DNA of 64,000 nucleotides from assembly GCA_017417315.1 (NCBI GenBank), contig JAFPZK010000037.1, positions 25,405 to 89,404 of the forward strand. The letters run 5' to 3'. Position 1 is the stretch's first letter; each line of letters starts with the position of its first letter. The notes under the pieces are model-generated. The model saw only the letters and a list, made by a program, of their open reading frames with translations, had not been told where the DNA came from and searched no databases. Below are positions 56,201 to 64,000 of the stretch, piece after piece. This DNA comes from Bacteroidales bacterium. Lineage in GTDB: Bacteria > Bacteroidota > Bacteroidia > Bacteroidales > UBA3824. Both the position numbers and the translations under genes were made by a program.

Positions 56201-57815
56201 CAACTACGATTTCAAAACCGAACGCGCAGACTTGGGACTCGACCTCAACGATTTGCCGCTGAATTATTTTAAAAAGTTTTTCGAAAACTACCTTCAAACC
56301 TCAAAATATTCGCTTTTGACGGGACATGCCCGCGTTATCGGCAAACTTGACAACCCGCTTATCAATGCAGCATTAACGCTTCACGGCGGGTACTTCAAAA
56401 TTCAGTATCTCGGTACGCAATACGATCTAAACGATTCGATGGCTATAACTCTCGACAACAAACTGATAAAACTTTCAAAGACAAAATTTTATAGTGGTAA
56501 GGGAACTGGAATCGCTTATCTTGACGGCATTTTAACGCATAACAACTTCAACAATTTCAACATGAACGTTAATTTGAGTTGTAAGAATTTTATGGTCTTG
56601 AATGCGAAAGAAACGGATTCGTCAGCGTTTTGGGGCAAGGCTTACACGAGCGGAGCGATAAAAATAAGCGGCGACCCTATGCGTATGATTAACATCGAAG
56701 CAAAGGTTAAAACGGACAAAAATACTCAGGTATTTCTGCCGCTTTACATGGCGAGCGAAGTTGCCACAGACTGGGATTTCATAACGTTTACAAACCCGTC
56801 AACAGACACCGAAATACACCGTCAAAAAGCGGATTTGTCGGACATAAAAATGAATTTTAATTTGGAAGTAACCCCTGATGCGGAAGTTCACGTTTTGATG
56901 GACGAGACAGGCGGCAACAATCTGAATGTTTCGGCAAAAGGTAATCTCAGACTTGATGTAAGCGGTTCGGGCGACTTTAATATGTACGGCACATTGAATG
57001 TCGTAAAAGGAGATTACTTGTTTACGATGCAGCACATGTTAAGCAAAAAATTTGAAATCACCAGCGGCGGTTCTTTACGTTGGAACGGCGACCCGCTGGA
57101 CGCAATAGTCGATTTATCAGCCTCTTACAGACTTCGGAAAGTCAACCTTTATAACCTTATGGTAGAAGAAAGTTACCGCAACAAAAAAGTTCCCGTAAGG
57201 TGTTTTTTGAATATGAAAGGCGACCTTATGCAGCCGAAAGTTTCCTTTAACGTCAAAGTTGAAGAAAATTCTGACGTCGTTCAAGGGCAGTTAGACAACT
57301 TAGACGAAGGCAACATCAACAAACAGGCAATGTCGCTTTTGCTGTTGAATCAGTTTCAGCCGTTACCGGGATTAAAAAGCAGCGAAAATTCGATGTTCTC
57401 GGACATAAATCCGGGCGAATTGGTATCCAATCAGTTAAACCACTGGCTTTCAGACATTTCGGACAAAGTAGACGTCGGCGTTAACTATCAGATAGGCGAC
57501 GGCAATACAACGAGCGAATTTGACGTAGCAGTTTCCACGCAACTTCTTGACGACAGGGTCAACGTTTCGACGAATTTCGGAGTCGGCGGCACGTCTCAAA
57601 ATCAAGCCGCTAACCGTGCCAACAACGTTGTCGGCGAGGTGGAAGTGGACGTAAAACTCAACAAAAGCGGCGGCGTACAGTTAAAAGTTTACAACAAAGC
57701 CAACGATGACGAACTTGACCAAGCCCCATACGTTCAAGGTGTCGGCGTGATTTTCAAACGCGATTTCGACAGAATAAGGCTCTTCGGAAGACGAAAAAAA
57801 GAAGAAGTAAAGTAA
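53289..57815 (+). CDS. TamB-like translocation/assembly module protein
   Basis: A 1508-residue AsmA/TamB-type protein that spans the periplasm and moves lipids or assists outer-membrane biogenesis. I place the start at GTG 53289, giving a basic N-terminus (KKNKKIGKVLKKA) and one membrane helix (VLTVVLTPVILLAIFIIPPV). Long beta-rich tracts follow, and the C-terminal 450 residues, with FNMYGTLNVVKGDYLFTMQ and VGVNYQIGDGNTTSEFDV, match the TamB/DUF490 domain. The longer in-frame extension upstream begins with non-typical sequence. The gene is divergent from DUF1573. No TamA is adjacent. Confidence 0.88.
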   Translation: MKKNKKIGKVLKKAVLTVVLTPVILLAIFIIPPVNSAVTGIVSTILSQKYSSEISISHLYIDPFSLSVWLKEVLVKDQTADTLLYAKRLHANLDKFDTETLTFEFKKVDLKEVTVKLIQDTSQKFNFDFFIPEDSTEIVEEDSSKTPFKIIARDIALENINFTLRTPTSEMPPKDFQMDYNNLVFRDINLFVKDFSLDDSLNINALIRHLEAKEKCGFFLKNLSTVLDFSTKGITLENLNIMTDETDFYSDKTILKFNGFQEFGDNLSNIVTETNILENTKVGFNDIGHFVPEVYSTDITAGISGKISGKIGCLDIKRLKLSLTDSTTLKINAFLKGLPDMDKFYFRLDTAVLSTSSADIRALHSPISKNTPLFDLPDFLDGLGIVKLCAKSSGSINKLSLNAVLRSKLGNLKTKIRLNNTNKFIDINGLIDAGGMNLAAIAGPNSGLGILSARFDTIGVKIFPNGTISGIAKGGIDSASFNGYNYKNIIVNGDFTDKLFNGKLAVNDPNLDVKFSGKADISDKMNFDFVLDVMNVDLKALNFMTDSVDRIKFAMAAKFSGNSLDNFNGNVVLTEPFEYQRDNDTLVVNSLALKSYIDQYKNNLPIRNLRIDSDFFAAELKGLVQTEQMQKIAGNLIYMIFPSLKGSEKEAVTRKKRQRYGFDDPNFVNNYDNRFEFEFFTGDTKKLTNFFLPGLSISQGTHLGASVNARRGQTYFVLETDSVVYGDYSAENILIRASAKHDTLDFGLDISRFCLLDEELMKPHLGISAKHDTAAISLGWNNTNEKLSVIKGNFYMLPQLAENKFPVLKFAFENSDFNFFDTDFKILPSVITMDSTAFEVENFRIAILGENDKNDNYDFSINGKISEDASDKISIGISEFDISILEKFIPGISFKGLFNGDFSVSKVYSLRDGGLPVVEMHASSEKLNIEGIDLKNLSADALLNEKDSIINLNISTLKRKNDTIKAISAYGNYDFKTERADLGLDLNDLPLNYFKKFFENYLQTSKYSLLTGHARVIGKLDNPLINAALTLHGGYFKIQYLGTQYDLNDSMAITLDNKLIKLSKTKFYSGKGTGIAYLDGILTHNNFNNFNMNVNLSCKNFMVLNAKETDSSAFWGKAYTSGAIKISGDPMRMINIEAKVKTDKNTQVFLPLYMASEVATDWDFITFTNPSTDTEIHRQKADLSDIKMNFNLEVTPDAEVHVLMDETGGNNLNVSAKGNLRLDVSGSGDFNMYGTLNVVKGDYLFTMQHMLSKKFEITSGGSLRWNGDPLDAIVDLSASYRLRKVNLYNLMVEESYRNKKVPVRCFLNMKGDLMQPKVSFNVKVEENSDVVQGQLDNLDEGNINKQAMSLLLLNQFQPLPGLKSSENSMFSDINPGELVSNQLNHWLSDISDKVDVGVNYQIGDGNTTSEFDVAVSTQLLDDRVNVSTNFGVGGTSQNQAANRANNVVGEVEVDVKLNKSGGVQLKVYNKANDDELDQAPYVQGVGVIFKRDFDRIRLFGRRKKEEVK

Positions 57816-57893
57816 AAAGATTTTCATTCTGATAAAACATTTTTGTAAAAAAAATATTTATCTTTGCAACAGAATCCAAAAACTAAAAGCATT

Positions 57894-59432
57894 ATGAAAA
57901 AGATTCCAATCGGCATACAGGCGTTTTCGTCGTTGATAAAAGAAGGCTTTGTTTATCTTGACAAAACCGACATGATTTATACCCTCGCCAACAACAAGGC
58001 ATGCTATTTCCTCTCGCGTCCGAGACGTTTTGGCAAAAGTCTGACGTTAAGCACGTTGCATGAATATTTTGATGGTCAGAAAGACTTATTCAAGGGCTTG
58101 AAAATAGAAAAATTGGAGACCAAATGGGAGAAATATCCCGTGTTGCATTTCGACTTCAACAGCGCAAAGTATGATAGTATCGAAAACTTTCAAAATACGT
58201 TGAATTCCAAACTTGAAGATTATGAAACGGAGTATGGACTTCAAGCAAAAAAAGAGTTTTCTACTCGGTTTGAGAAAATAATTGAAGCAGCTAATAATCA
58301 GACCGGCAAAGAAGTTGTTGTCCTTGTTGACGAATATGACAAACCGCTACTCAACAATATTGGCAACACTGACCTTCAAGATAAAATCCGCACCGAACTG
58401 AAAGCGTTTTACGGCGTGCTGAAAACTTGCGACAAACAGATAAAAATGGCTTTCATCACCGGCGTAACAAAGTTCAGCAAGGTGAGCCTTTTCAGCGATG
58501 TCAACAACCTGACCGACATTTCGCAAGAACGTGAGTTCTCAACACTTTGCGGAATAACCGAAAAAGAAATCCACGAACAACTTGACGACTATGTGCAACT
58601 GATGGCAGATGAAAACGGCATTACAAAAGACGAATGTTACAAAGAACTCAAAAAATGGTACGAAGGGTATCATTTTAGCAAGGAATGCGTTGACATTTAC
58701 AATCCTTTTGGTCTGATGAAAGCGTTGTACCACAAAGATTTCGACGAATATTGGTTTGAGAGCGGTACACCGACTTTTCTTGTCAAGGAAATTAAGAAAC
58801 ACAATATGAAACTCAGCGACCTCGACAATGTGCGCAGGACGGAGCAACAGTTGGCAAAGATTGACAATTTCAACAACGACCCCGTGCCGTTGCTATATCA
58901 AAGCGGTTACTTGACAATCAAGGGTTACGACAATTTCTTGAAACGCTACACCCTCTCCATGCCAAACAAAGAAATCGGCGAAGCGTTCCCGAAATTCATT
59001 CTCAACTTCAACATACCCAAAACCGACGGCGGCGATTTTGACATCACCAATTTCATCGAAGATGTTTATAACGGCGATTACAAAGGCTTTATGAAACGTC
59101 TTATGGCCATGTTTGCTGACGATAGTTACCAAATCGTCGGCGAGGCAGAATTGTATTTTCAGAATGTTACATATTTGATTTTCAAACTGTTAGGCTTTTA
59201 TGCCGAAGCAGAGCGCACTACCTCAGACGGCAGAATTGATGCCGTTGTAAAAACACCGCAATACATCTACGTCTTTGAGTTCAAACTTGACAAAACCGCG
59301 CAAGAGGCGTTAGAACAAATCAACAGCAAAGAATACACTTTGCCTTTCAGTGCGGACGGACGGAAATTGTTCAAAATTGGCGTAAGTTTTTCGTCAGAGA
59401 CAAGGAAAATTGCGGAATGGGTGACGGAATGA
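57894..59432 (+). CDS. AAA ATPase-like protein with DUF1703 PD-(D/E)XK nuclease domain
   Basis: A 512-residue member of the AAA-ATPase_like/DUF1703 family, which is common in gut Bacteroidota. The start is ATG 57894 (MKKIPIGIQAFSSLIKEGF); the upstream in-frame ATG is skipped because the family begins here. Walker A-like RPRRFGKSLTL and Walker B-like VVLVDEYDKPLLN are present. The C-terminal nuclease-like domain has SDGRIDAVVKT and YVFEFKLDK (ExK). A -7-like TATCTTTG lies at 57859-57866. All key motifs are present, so it appears intact, unlike the related relics at 1374 and 59439. Function is unknown. Confidence 0.87.
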   Translation: MKKIPIGIQAFSSLIKEGFVYLDKTDMIYTLANNKACYFLSRPRRFGKSLTLSTLHEYFDGQKDLFKGLKIEKLETKWEKYPVLHFDFNSAKYDSIENFQNTLNSKLEDYETEYGLQAKKEFSTRFEKIIEAANNQTGKEVVVLVDEYDKPLLNNIGNTDLQDKIRTELKAFYGVLKTCDKQIKMAFITGVTKFSKVSLFSDVNNLTDISQEREFSTLCGITEKEIHEQLDDYVQLMADENGITKDECYKELKKWYEGYHFSKECVDIYNPFGLMKALYHKDFDEYWFESGTPTFLVKEIKKHNMKLSDLDNVRRTEQQLAKIDNFNNDPVPLLYQSGYLTIKGYDNFLKRYTLSMPNKEIGEAFPKFILNFNIPKTDGGDFDITNFIEDVYNGDYKGFMKRLMAMFADDSYQIVGEAELYFQNVTYLIFKLLGFYAEAERTTSDGRIDAVVKTPQYIYVFEFKLDKTAQEALEQINSKEYTLPFSADGRKLFKIGVSFSSETRKIAEWVTE

Positions 59433-59438
59433 CATTTT

Positions 59439-59979
59439 TTAACCGTAAATCTCACCATTCCACAACATTTTGAAAAAATCTTTGACGTAGAGACATTTTA
59501 TTTCTCCCATGCGGCGGTTGAAAATATCAAGCGAAACTATTATACGGCGGCTTTCAGGGTATTCTTCACCGAAAGCCTTCAAACCTTTCAGATGTTTTGT
59601 CATCACTTCTTCCGCCGATTTTATTTCTATCGCTACCTCTGCTTCACCTAAAACAGCATCAACTTCCAATCCTGTATATGTCCGCCAATAAGTTAGTTTT
59701 GCACTACTGTGCGTATAGTCCAAATACGCTGTAATTTCTTGAATGACAAGATGTTCAAAAGCGTGTCCGTATTCCGGCGTACCTCTTTTTAATAAATGCT
59801 TTTAAATTTCTGACCAAAGCCTCCTCTTTAATTTCTTCACGGATATAAATATCAACGTATGCTGACAGCAATCTTGAAGGATTTTTAGACAAATAATGCG
59901 AAGGTAACATTCCGTAATTAACAGCCTTATCTATGTCAAAATCAGGAATTTCTGCACTGACCAACGGATAAAAATACAC
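59439..59979 (-). pseudogene. C-terminal relic of a second AAA_14/DUF4143 ATPase
   Basis: It reads FYPLVSAEIPDFDIDKAVNY then IREEIKEEALVRN, and in another frame HAFEHLVIQEITAYLDYTH and LTYWRTYTGLEVDAVLGEAE. Both belong to the DUF4143 C-terminal domain. The frame changes near 59770, and the whole N-terminal ATPase half is absent. It is convergent with the intact DUF1703 gene and probably inert. Confidence 0.8.
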
Positions 59980-60044
59980 GGGATTACTTTTTTTACAAAA
60001 AAAATTTCTCTTGTCAAAAAATTTTTTTTAACTTTGCCGCTTGA

Positions 60045-60400
60045 AAGCAGACCGGCTTGTCGCTGTTGCAGAAATGCAAAAGAGGAAAGTCCGGGCAACA
60101 CAGGGCAACCGTCCTTCCTAACGGGAAGATGGCCGCAAGGTTATGATAAGTGCAGAAGAAAATAACCGCCTTTCTAACAAAAGGTAAGGGTGAGAAAGCA
60201 GGGTAAGAGCCTGCTATTTTCGGCAGTGATGTTGAAAATGTGTACCGACGGGTTGAAAGACCAAATATACCGGTGTTTTACGGACTGCCCGTCCGTGCCG
60301 GGGGGTAGGTCGTTAGAGGTTGTCAGCAATGACAATAGTAGATAAATGACAGGCACTTAACTTTCGGGTTAAGGACAAAATCCGGCTTATAGGTCTGCTT
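60045..60400 (+). ncRNA. rnpB: RNase P RNA
   Basis: Catalytic RNA that trims tRNA 5' leaders. The ends AAGCAGACC and GGTCTGCTT pair. GAGGAAAGTCCGGGC near 60080-60095 is the conserved P4/J3 region, and AAAATCCGGCTTATAGG (about 60376-60392) is its 3' partner. A long T-run follows. A -7 box TAACTTTG (60029-60036) lies just upstream. About 356 bases, normal for a type A RNA. Confidence 0.95.
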
Positions 60401-60435
60401 TTTTTTATTTTTTTTCACACCTAAATTTTTTTACT

Positions 60436-60810
60436 ATGGAGACAATTCACACCGACAACGCACCGAAAGCAATAGGTCCTTATTCTCAGGCTGTTAAAGC
60501 GGGAAATATGCTTTTTGTTTCAGGACAGATTCCGATTGACCCCAAAACCGGCGAACTTTCTTCCGGCACGATTCAAGAACAGACAAAACTCGTTTTGACC
60601 AACATCGGCGAAATTTTGAAAGCCGCAGGTTACGGTTATGAAAACGTCGTAAAAACTACTTGTCTGCTCGCTGACATAAAAGATTTTCAAGACATGAACA
60701 GCGTTTATGCTGAATTTTTTCCGCAGAATCCGCCCGCAAGGTCGGCGTTTGCAGTGAAGGATTTGCCCAAAGGCGCGAGGTTGGAAATTGAAGTTATCGC
60801 TGTAAAGTAA
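60436..60810 (+). CDS. ridA: RidA family enamine/imine deaminase
   Basis: A 124-residue trimeric protein that hydrolyses reactive 2-aminoacrylate and related enamines. It has the family strands (DNAPKAIGPYSQAVKAGNM, FVSGQIP). The catalytic Arg sits in PPARSAFAVKDLPKGARLEI, in the expected position. The length is typical. It is a single gene followed by a strong terminator. Confidence 0.95.
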   Translation: METIHTDNAPKAIGPYSQAVKAGNMLFVSGQIPIDPKTGELSSGTIQEQTKLVLTNIGEILKAAGYGYENVVKTTCLLADIKDFQDMNSVYAEFFPQNPPARSAFAVKDLPKGARLEIEVIAVK

Positions 60811-60812
60811 TA

Positions 60813-60857
60813 AAAAAAATCCTCCGCGTCAAAACTTTGCCACGGAGGATTTTTTTA
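60813..60857. terminator. Bidirectional terminator between ridA and pgi
   Basis: AATCCTCCG and CGGAGGATT arms with A/T tails on both sides, in a convergent intergenic space of 61 bases. Confidence 0.85.
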
Positions 60858-60871
60858 TTAATTAACAAGCA

Positions 60872-62215
60872 TTATGCTAATCTCTGACGAATTGCTTTTG
60901 AAGCCTCTTCGTAACCGGGTTTGTCAAGGAGCGCAAACATATTTTTCTTGTAAGCCTCTACGCCCGGCTGATTGAACGGATTAACGCCCAAAATGTAACC
61001 GCTTATACCACAAGCCTTTTCAAAGAAATAAATCAATTCACCGAGATAATATTCGTTGAGTTTCGGAATTTCGATACGGATTTGCGGAACGCCGCCGTCA
61101 AGGTGAGCGAGTTGTGTACCGAGTTCAGCCTGTTTGTTGACAAAATCAACACGTTTTCCAGCCAAGAAATTGAGTTGGTCAAGGTTCTGACTGTCAGAGG
61201 GAATTTCAACTTTTTTGTCGGGTTCTGCGATTGACAAAACTGTTTCGTACATAAGCCTTACGCCCTCTTGAATGTATTGTCCCATAGAGTGAAGGTCTGA
61301 GGTGAAATCCACAGATGCAGGGAAAATACCTTTGCCGTCTTTGCCTTCGCTTTCGCCGTAAAGTTGTTTCCACCATTCTGAAAAATAGTGAAGTTTCGGG
61401 TGGAAATTAACCAAAATTTCTGTCGAATATTTTTTATAAAGGAGGTTTCTGACAACTGCATAATGAGCAGCAATGTTTTCGTCAAAACTCTTGCCTTTTT
61501 GCGTTAATTCTTCCACTCTGAAAGCACCTTGCAACAACTGACGAATGTCAAAACCTGCAACAGCAATCGGGAAAAGTCCTACGGGGGTCAAAACCGAAAA
61601 TCTTCCGCCAACCGTATCGCCGATTACAAAAGTCTTGTAACCTTCTGAATTTGCGAGCGTTCTAAGTGCGCCGCGTGATTTGTCGGTGATGGCAACGATT
61701 CTGTCTGCGGCTTCTTTTTTACCGTATTTCTTTTCGATTTCGGCTTTCAACAAACGGAATGCGATAGCCGGCTCGGTTGTCGTACCCGATTTTGAAATCA
61801 CGCAAAGAGCATACGATTTGTCTTTGATAACTTCCATTAACTCGCTGATGTAATCCTCGCCGATGTTCTGACCTGCAAAAAGTACTAACGGTTTGCCTTT
61901 CTGACATGTCATCTGAGCAAACGAATTGCTGAGAGCCTCAATAACGGCTTTTGCGCCTAAGTAACTTCCGCCGATACCGATAACTACGAGAACTTCGATT
62001 TTTTCTCTGAGTTCTGCGGCTTTCTTCTCGATTTCAGAAAGTTCTTCTTCCGAAATAATGTTTTTAACGTCAACCCAGCCTAAGAAATCGTTGCCGGGGA
62101 GGGTTTTGTCATAAAGGGCAGCGTTAGACTCCAACGCTTTGTCCTGCAAGGCTTTGTAATCGTTTTCAGAAACGAAACCGAATGCCTTTGAAACATCAAG
62201 TGTTAAATCTTTCAT
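60872..62215 (-). CDS. pgi: Glucose-6-phosphate isomerase
   Basis: Interconverts glucose-6-phosphate and fructose-6-phosphate. The 447-residue chain starts at ATG 62215 ([14 protein letters not shown]); an earlier in-frame start adds seven residues. The SIS folds contain [20 protein letters not shown] and [16 protein letters not shown], and [19 protein letters not shown] matches the PGI signature region. This is the shorter form I associate with Bacteroidota and Firmicutes. A -7 box TATCTTTG (62247-62254) with an imperfect -33 box 19 bases upstream may be its promoter. Confidence 0.95.
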   Translation of the reverse strand: MKDLTLDVSKAFGFVSENDYKALQDKALESNAALYDKTLPGNDFLGWVDVKNIISEEELSEIEKKAAELREKIEVLVVIGIGGSYLGAKAVIEALSNSFAQMTCQKGKPLVLFAGQNIGEDYISELMEVIKDKSYALCVISKSGTTTEPAIAFRLLKAEIEKKYGKKEAADRIVAITDKSRGALRTLANSEGYKTFVIGDTVGGRFSVLTPVGLFPIAVAGFDIRQLLQGAFRVEELTQKGKSFDENIAAHYAVVRNLLYKKYSTEILVNFHPKLHYFSEWWKQLYGESEGKDGKGIFPASVDFTSDLHSMGQYIQEGVRLMYETVLSIAEPDKKVEIPSDSQNLDQLNFLAGKRVDFVNKQAELGTQLAHLDGGVPQIRIEIPKLNEYYLGELIYFFEKACGISGYILGVNPFNQPGVEAYKKNMFALLDKPGYEEASKAIRQRLA

Positions 62216-62359
62216 TTTATAGTAATTAATTTTCAAAATTATAAGCCAAAGATAAACTTTTTTTTTCTTTCAACGAAATTTTTTTTAAGAAAAATTTTAA
62301 ACCTTTTTCATTTTCAACAGTCAGAATTATAAACGTTAATTTTAAAAAAAATATCAACG

Positions 62360-62815
62360 ATGAGAAAAATCTTAGCAACAATGCTCGCGGTTGTAATGTT
62401 TGCGATTACAGCGGGCGCACAAAACGGCGAAAAGCCTCAAAAACCCACACCGGCTCAAATCACCGAAAAAATGGCAACAGACCTCAGCCTTAACGATGAA
62501 CAAAAAGCCAAAGTCCTTGACCTTAACACCGAATACGAGGACGTAATTTTTATGCACGGACACGGCGGTCCGGGACATTGTCACGGACATAAACCCGACG
62601 GACAATCAGGCGCAACAACTACTGCCGAAAACAAACCGCCTCAGCGTCCTGAACTCACCGAAGAACAAAAAGCAGAGTTTGAGGCAAAGAAAGCAAAGCG
62701 CGAAGAATACACCGCAAAACTCAAAAGTATTCTTTCAGAGGAGCAATTCACAAAATACGAAACCTCACACAGAGGACATAAACCCGACTGCAAACCGGAT
62801 AAAAAGAAAAAATAA
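62360..62815 (+). CDS. Secreted DUF4890/Spy-like protein
   Basis: A 151-residue exported protein (signal peptide MRKILATMLAVVMFAITAGA). The helical core has two LTxxQ-type units: ATDLSLNDEQKAKVLDLN and ELTEEQKAEFEAKKAKREEY, as in Spy/CpxP and DUF4890. A His/Gly-rich insert (HGHGGPGHCHGHKPDG, about 66-81) could bind metal. The C-terminus is Lys-rich. It is 9 bases upstream of trmO on the same strand. Confidence 0.8.
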   Translation: MRKILATMLAVVMFAITAGAQNGEKPQKPTPAQITEKMATDLSLNDEQKAKVLDLNTEYEDVIFMHGHGGPGHCHGHKPDGQSGATTTAENKPPQRPELTEEQKAEFEAKKAKREEYTAKLKSILSEEQFTKYETSHRGHKPDCKPDKKKK

Positions 62816-62824
62816 TTTACCGGC

Positions 62825-63499
62825 ATGATTATCACTCCGATAGCACACATTTTTAGCGAGTTTAAGCAGAAATTCGGTATACCGAGACAGCCCAATCTCG
62901 CTAAAAATCTGTTGTCAAAAATCGTTTTTGAACCTCAGTTTCGAAACCCCGATTTCATCAGGGACTTGGAAAAAAATTCGCATATCTGGCTTCTTTGGGA
63001 ATTTACTGAATTTACCGGCAAAAAAATCACGCCTTTGGTTCGTCCGCCGCGTTTAGGTGGCAACAAAAAAACCGGCGTTTTTGCTTCACGCTCGCCTATG
63101 CGCCCTAATTCACTCGGAATGTCAGCCGTAAAAATAGAAAAAATCTCAACCGACAAGGATTTTGGAAAAATAATTTACGTTTTGGGGTCTGACATTTTGA
63201 GCGGAACACCGATTTACGACATCAAACCTTATATTCCGTATTCAGACTGCATAACAGAGGCTAAAACCGAATTTTTTACTCCGCCTCAAATGCTTGAAAA
63301 CGTGGTCTTTAACTGCGATTTACCATTAAAAGAAGACGACAGAAAATTCTTGGCGTTGAAAGAAATTCTGCTTCAAGACCCGCGACCCGCTTACAAAAAA
63401 GACAGCGAAGAAAGTTATAAATTTGAATTTGCAGACCTTCACGTTGAATTTTTCGTAAAAGAGAAAACGGTTTTTGTAACGGAGGTAACTAAGATTTAG
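62825..63499 (+). CDS. trmO: tRNA (N6-threonylcarbamoyladenosine37-N6)-methyltransferase TrmO
   Basis: Methylates the t6A37 base of tRNA-Thr(GGU) in the anticodon loop. A 224-residue YaeB/TrmO (UPF0066) protein with FGIPRQPNL, the block RPPRLGGNKKTGVFASRSPM and RPNSLGMSAV, all family hallmarks. The C-terminal third is less conserved. The frame is full length. Confidence 0.9.
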   Translation: MIITPIAHIFSEFKQKFGIPRQPNLAKNLLSKIVFEPQFRNPDFIRDLEKNSHIWLLWEFTEFTGKKITPLVRPPRLGGNKKTGVFASRSPMRPNSLGMSAVKIEKISTDKDFGKIIYVLGSDILSGTPIYDIKPYIPYSDCITEAKTEFFTPPQMLENVVFNCDLPLKEDDRKFLALKEILLQDPRPAYKKDSEESYKFEFADLHVEFFVKEKTVFVTEVTKI

Positions 63500-63513
63500 C
63501 CGCTTAATAATGA

Positions 63514-64000
63514 TTAAAGTTTTAAAACTTCGTCTTTTGATAAATCTGTAAACTCAGCAATTTCGTCAATAGACATTATGCCTTTGGCTTTGAGTTTACG
63601 TGCTAATTCAAGGGATTTTTGCTTTACGCCTTCGGCTATGCCTTCGGCACGGCCTTGTTCAAGTCCTTCCGCACGACCTTGTTCAAGTCCTTCTACACGA
63701 CCTTCTGCACGACCGATTTCCTTGACCGTCTTATCCCTGTCATTGCGAAGAAACTCCATTCCCCAAAAACCGTCATAATAGCCCCGCTCTTCTTCCGTTA
63801 AATCAAGACAAAGGTCTAACGCCTCTTTGACTTCGGCATTTTCAAGCATAGCCTCAGAGATGTTTTCTTCGCCGGTTTTAGCGTTGATTGAGGTTAAAAA
63901 CTCTTGCCATAATTTCAACATTTTACGATGAGCATAATTTTCAGCCTTGAATTTCGGTAATTCAACGCACACTATTTCAATGCCTTTGATTACGTGCGAG
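63514..64000 (-). CDS. Rpn family nuclease/transposase-like protein, N-terminus outside window
   Basis: About 160 residues visible; the frame stays open past the right edge (HVIKGIEIVCVELPKFK). It is the C-terminal half of an Rpn recombination-promoting nuclease: a helical block with AHRKMLKLWQEFLTSIN, then YYDGFWGMEFLRNDRDKTVK, a low-complexity run of EGLEQGRA repeats, and a helical tail SIDEIAEFTDLSKDEV. The nuclease core lies outside the window. The EGLEQGRA repeats (DNA period 24 bases, about 63640-63715) are prone to slippage. Confidence 0.8.
   Translation of the reverse strand, partial: SHVIKGIEIVCVELPKFKAENYAHRKMLKLWQEFLTSINAKTGEENISEAMLENAEVKEALDLCLDLTEEERGYYDGFWGMEFLRNDRDKTVKEIGRAEGRVEGLEQGRAEGLEQGRAEGIAEGVKQKSLELARKLKAKGIMSIDEIAEFTDLSKDEVLKL

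Noticed and set aside
1..64000. Integrated prophage or complete insertion sequence
   Set aside because: No integrase, capsid, tail, terminase or full transposase gene is visible; only Rpn-type relics were found.

Overview
This is about 64 kb of a low-GC genome from a Bacteroidota bacterium, most likely order Bacteroidales. The evidence is: Bacteroidota promoters (a -33 TTTG and a -7 TAnnTTTG, 18-20 bp apart) in front of many genes; type IX secretion parts (PorV and a giant protein with a C-terminal sorting domain); Bacteroidota-typical families (DUF5063, DUF5618, GSCFA, DUF4890, BspA-like surface proteins); and a tmRNA tag ending in YALAA. The genus cannot be fixed from the sequence alone.

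Layout. 1-6 kb: end of topB, a broken AAA_14/DUF4143 ATPase with three operator-like 33-bp repeats, a thioesterase, clpS-clpA, and an unrecognised overlapping gene pair. 6.3-13.6 kb: a seven-gene minus-strand operon encoding an FHA/membrane protein, an exported caspase-like protease, a membrane Ser/Thr kinase, an EF-hand-like protein, a zinc-ribbon FHA protein, a PP2C phosphatase and a secreted duplicated-domain protein. This block is bracketed by two identical 19-bp direct repeats and has a long structured upstream region. It is the best candidate here for an undescribed system. 13.6-20.2 kb: a frameshifted BspA-like gene, two identical tRNA-Asp genes, an NlpC/P60 protein with one live and one dead domain, DUF5063, a repeat-rich secreted protein and an exported esterase.

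20.2-24.9 kb is a gene graveyard: remnants of an ATP-grasp / alpha-E / transglutaminase / M14-like cluster, an ABC ATPase missing its Q-loop and signature region, its membrane partner and GntR regulator, then truncated DUF2059-like and YARHG genes. 24.9-35 kb is mostly housekeeping: rubrerythrin, dnaE, DUF5618, a response regulator-HATPase protein, a coiled-coil gene, zapA, a probable 6S RNA, rny, porV and tmRNA. 35-37.5 kb: a broken surface lipoprotein, a 58-residue small protein, and an Rpn-type nuclease relic between two copies of a palindromic repeat.

37.5-64 kb: parE, an OmpA-family protein coupled to a 2014-residue YDG/MBG-repeat T9SS cargo, GSCFA, a thioredoxin-fold lipoprotein lacking CxxC, a GH51 arabinofuranosidase, an orphan chemoreceptor, a DUF1573-like protein, a TamB-like giant, a DUF1703 ATPase-nuclease, a DUF4143 relic, RNase P RNA, ridA, pgi, a DUF4890 protein, trmO and a partial Rpn protein. 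A recurring theme is genes broken by internal deletions combined with frameshifts, which may be real genome decay or, less likely, assembly error.
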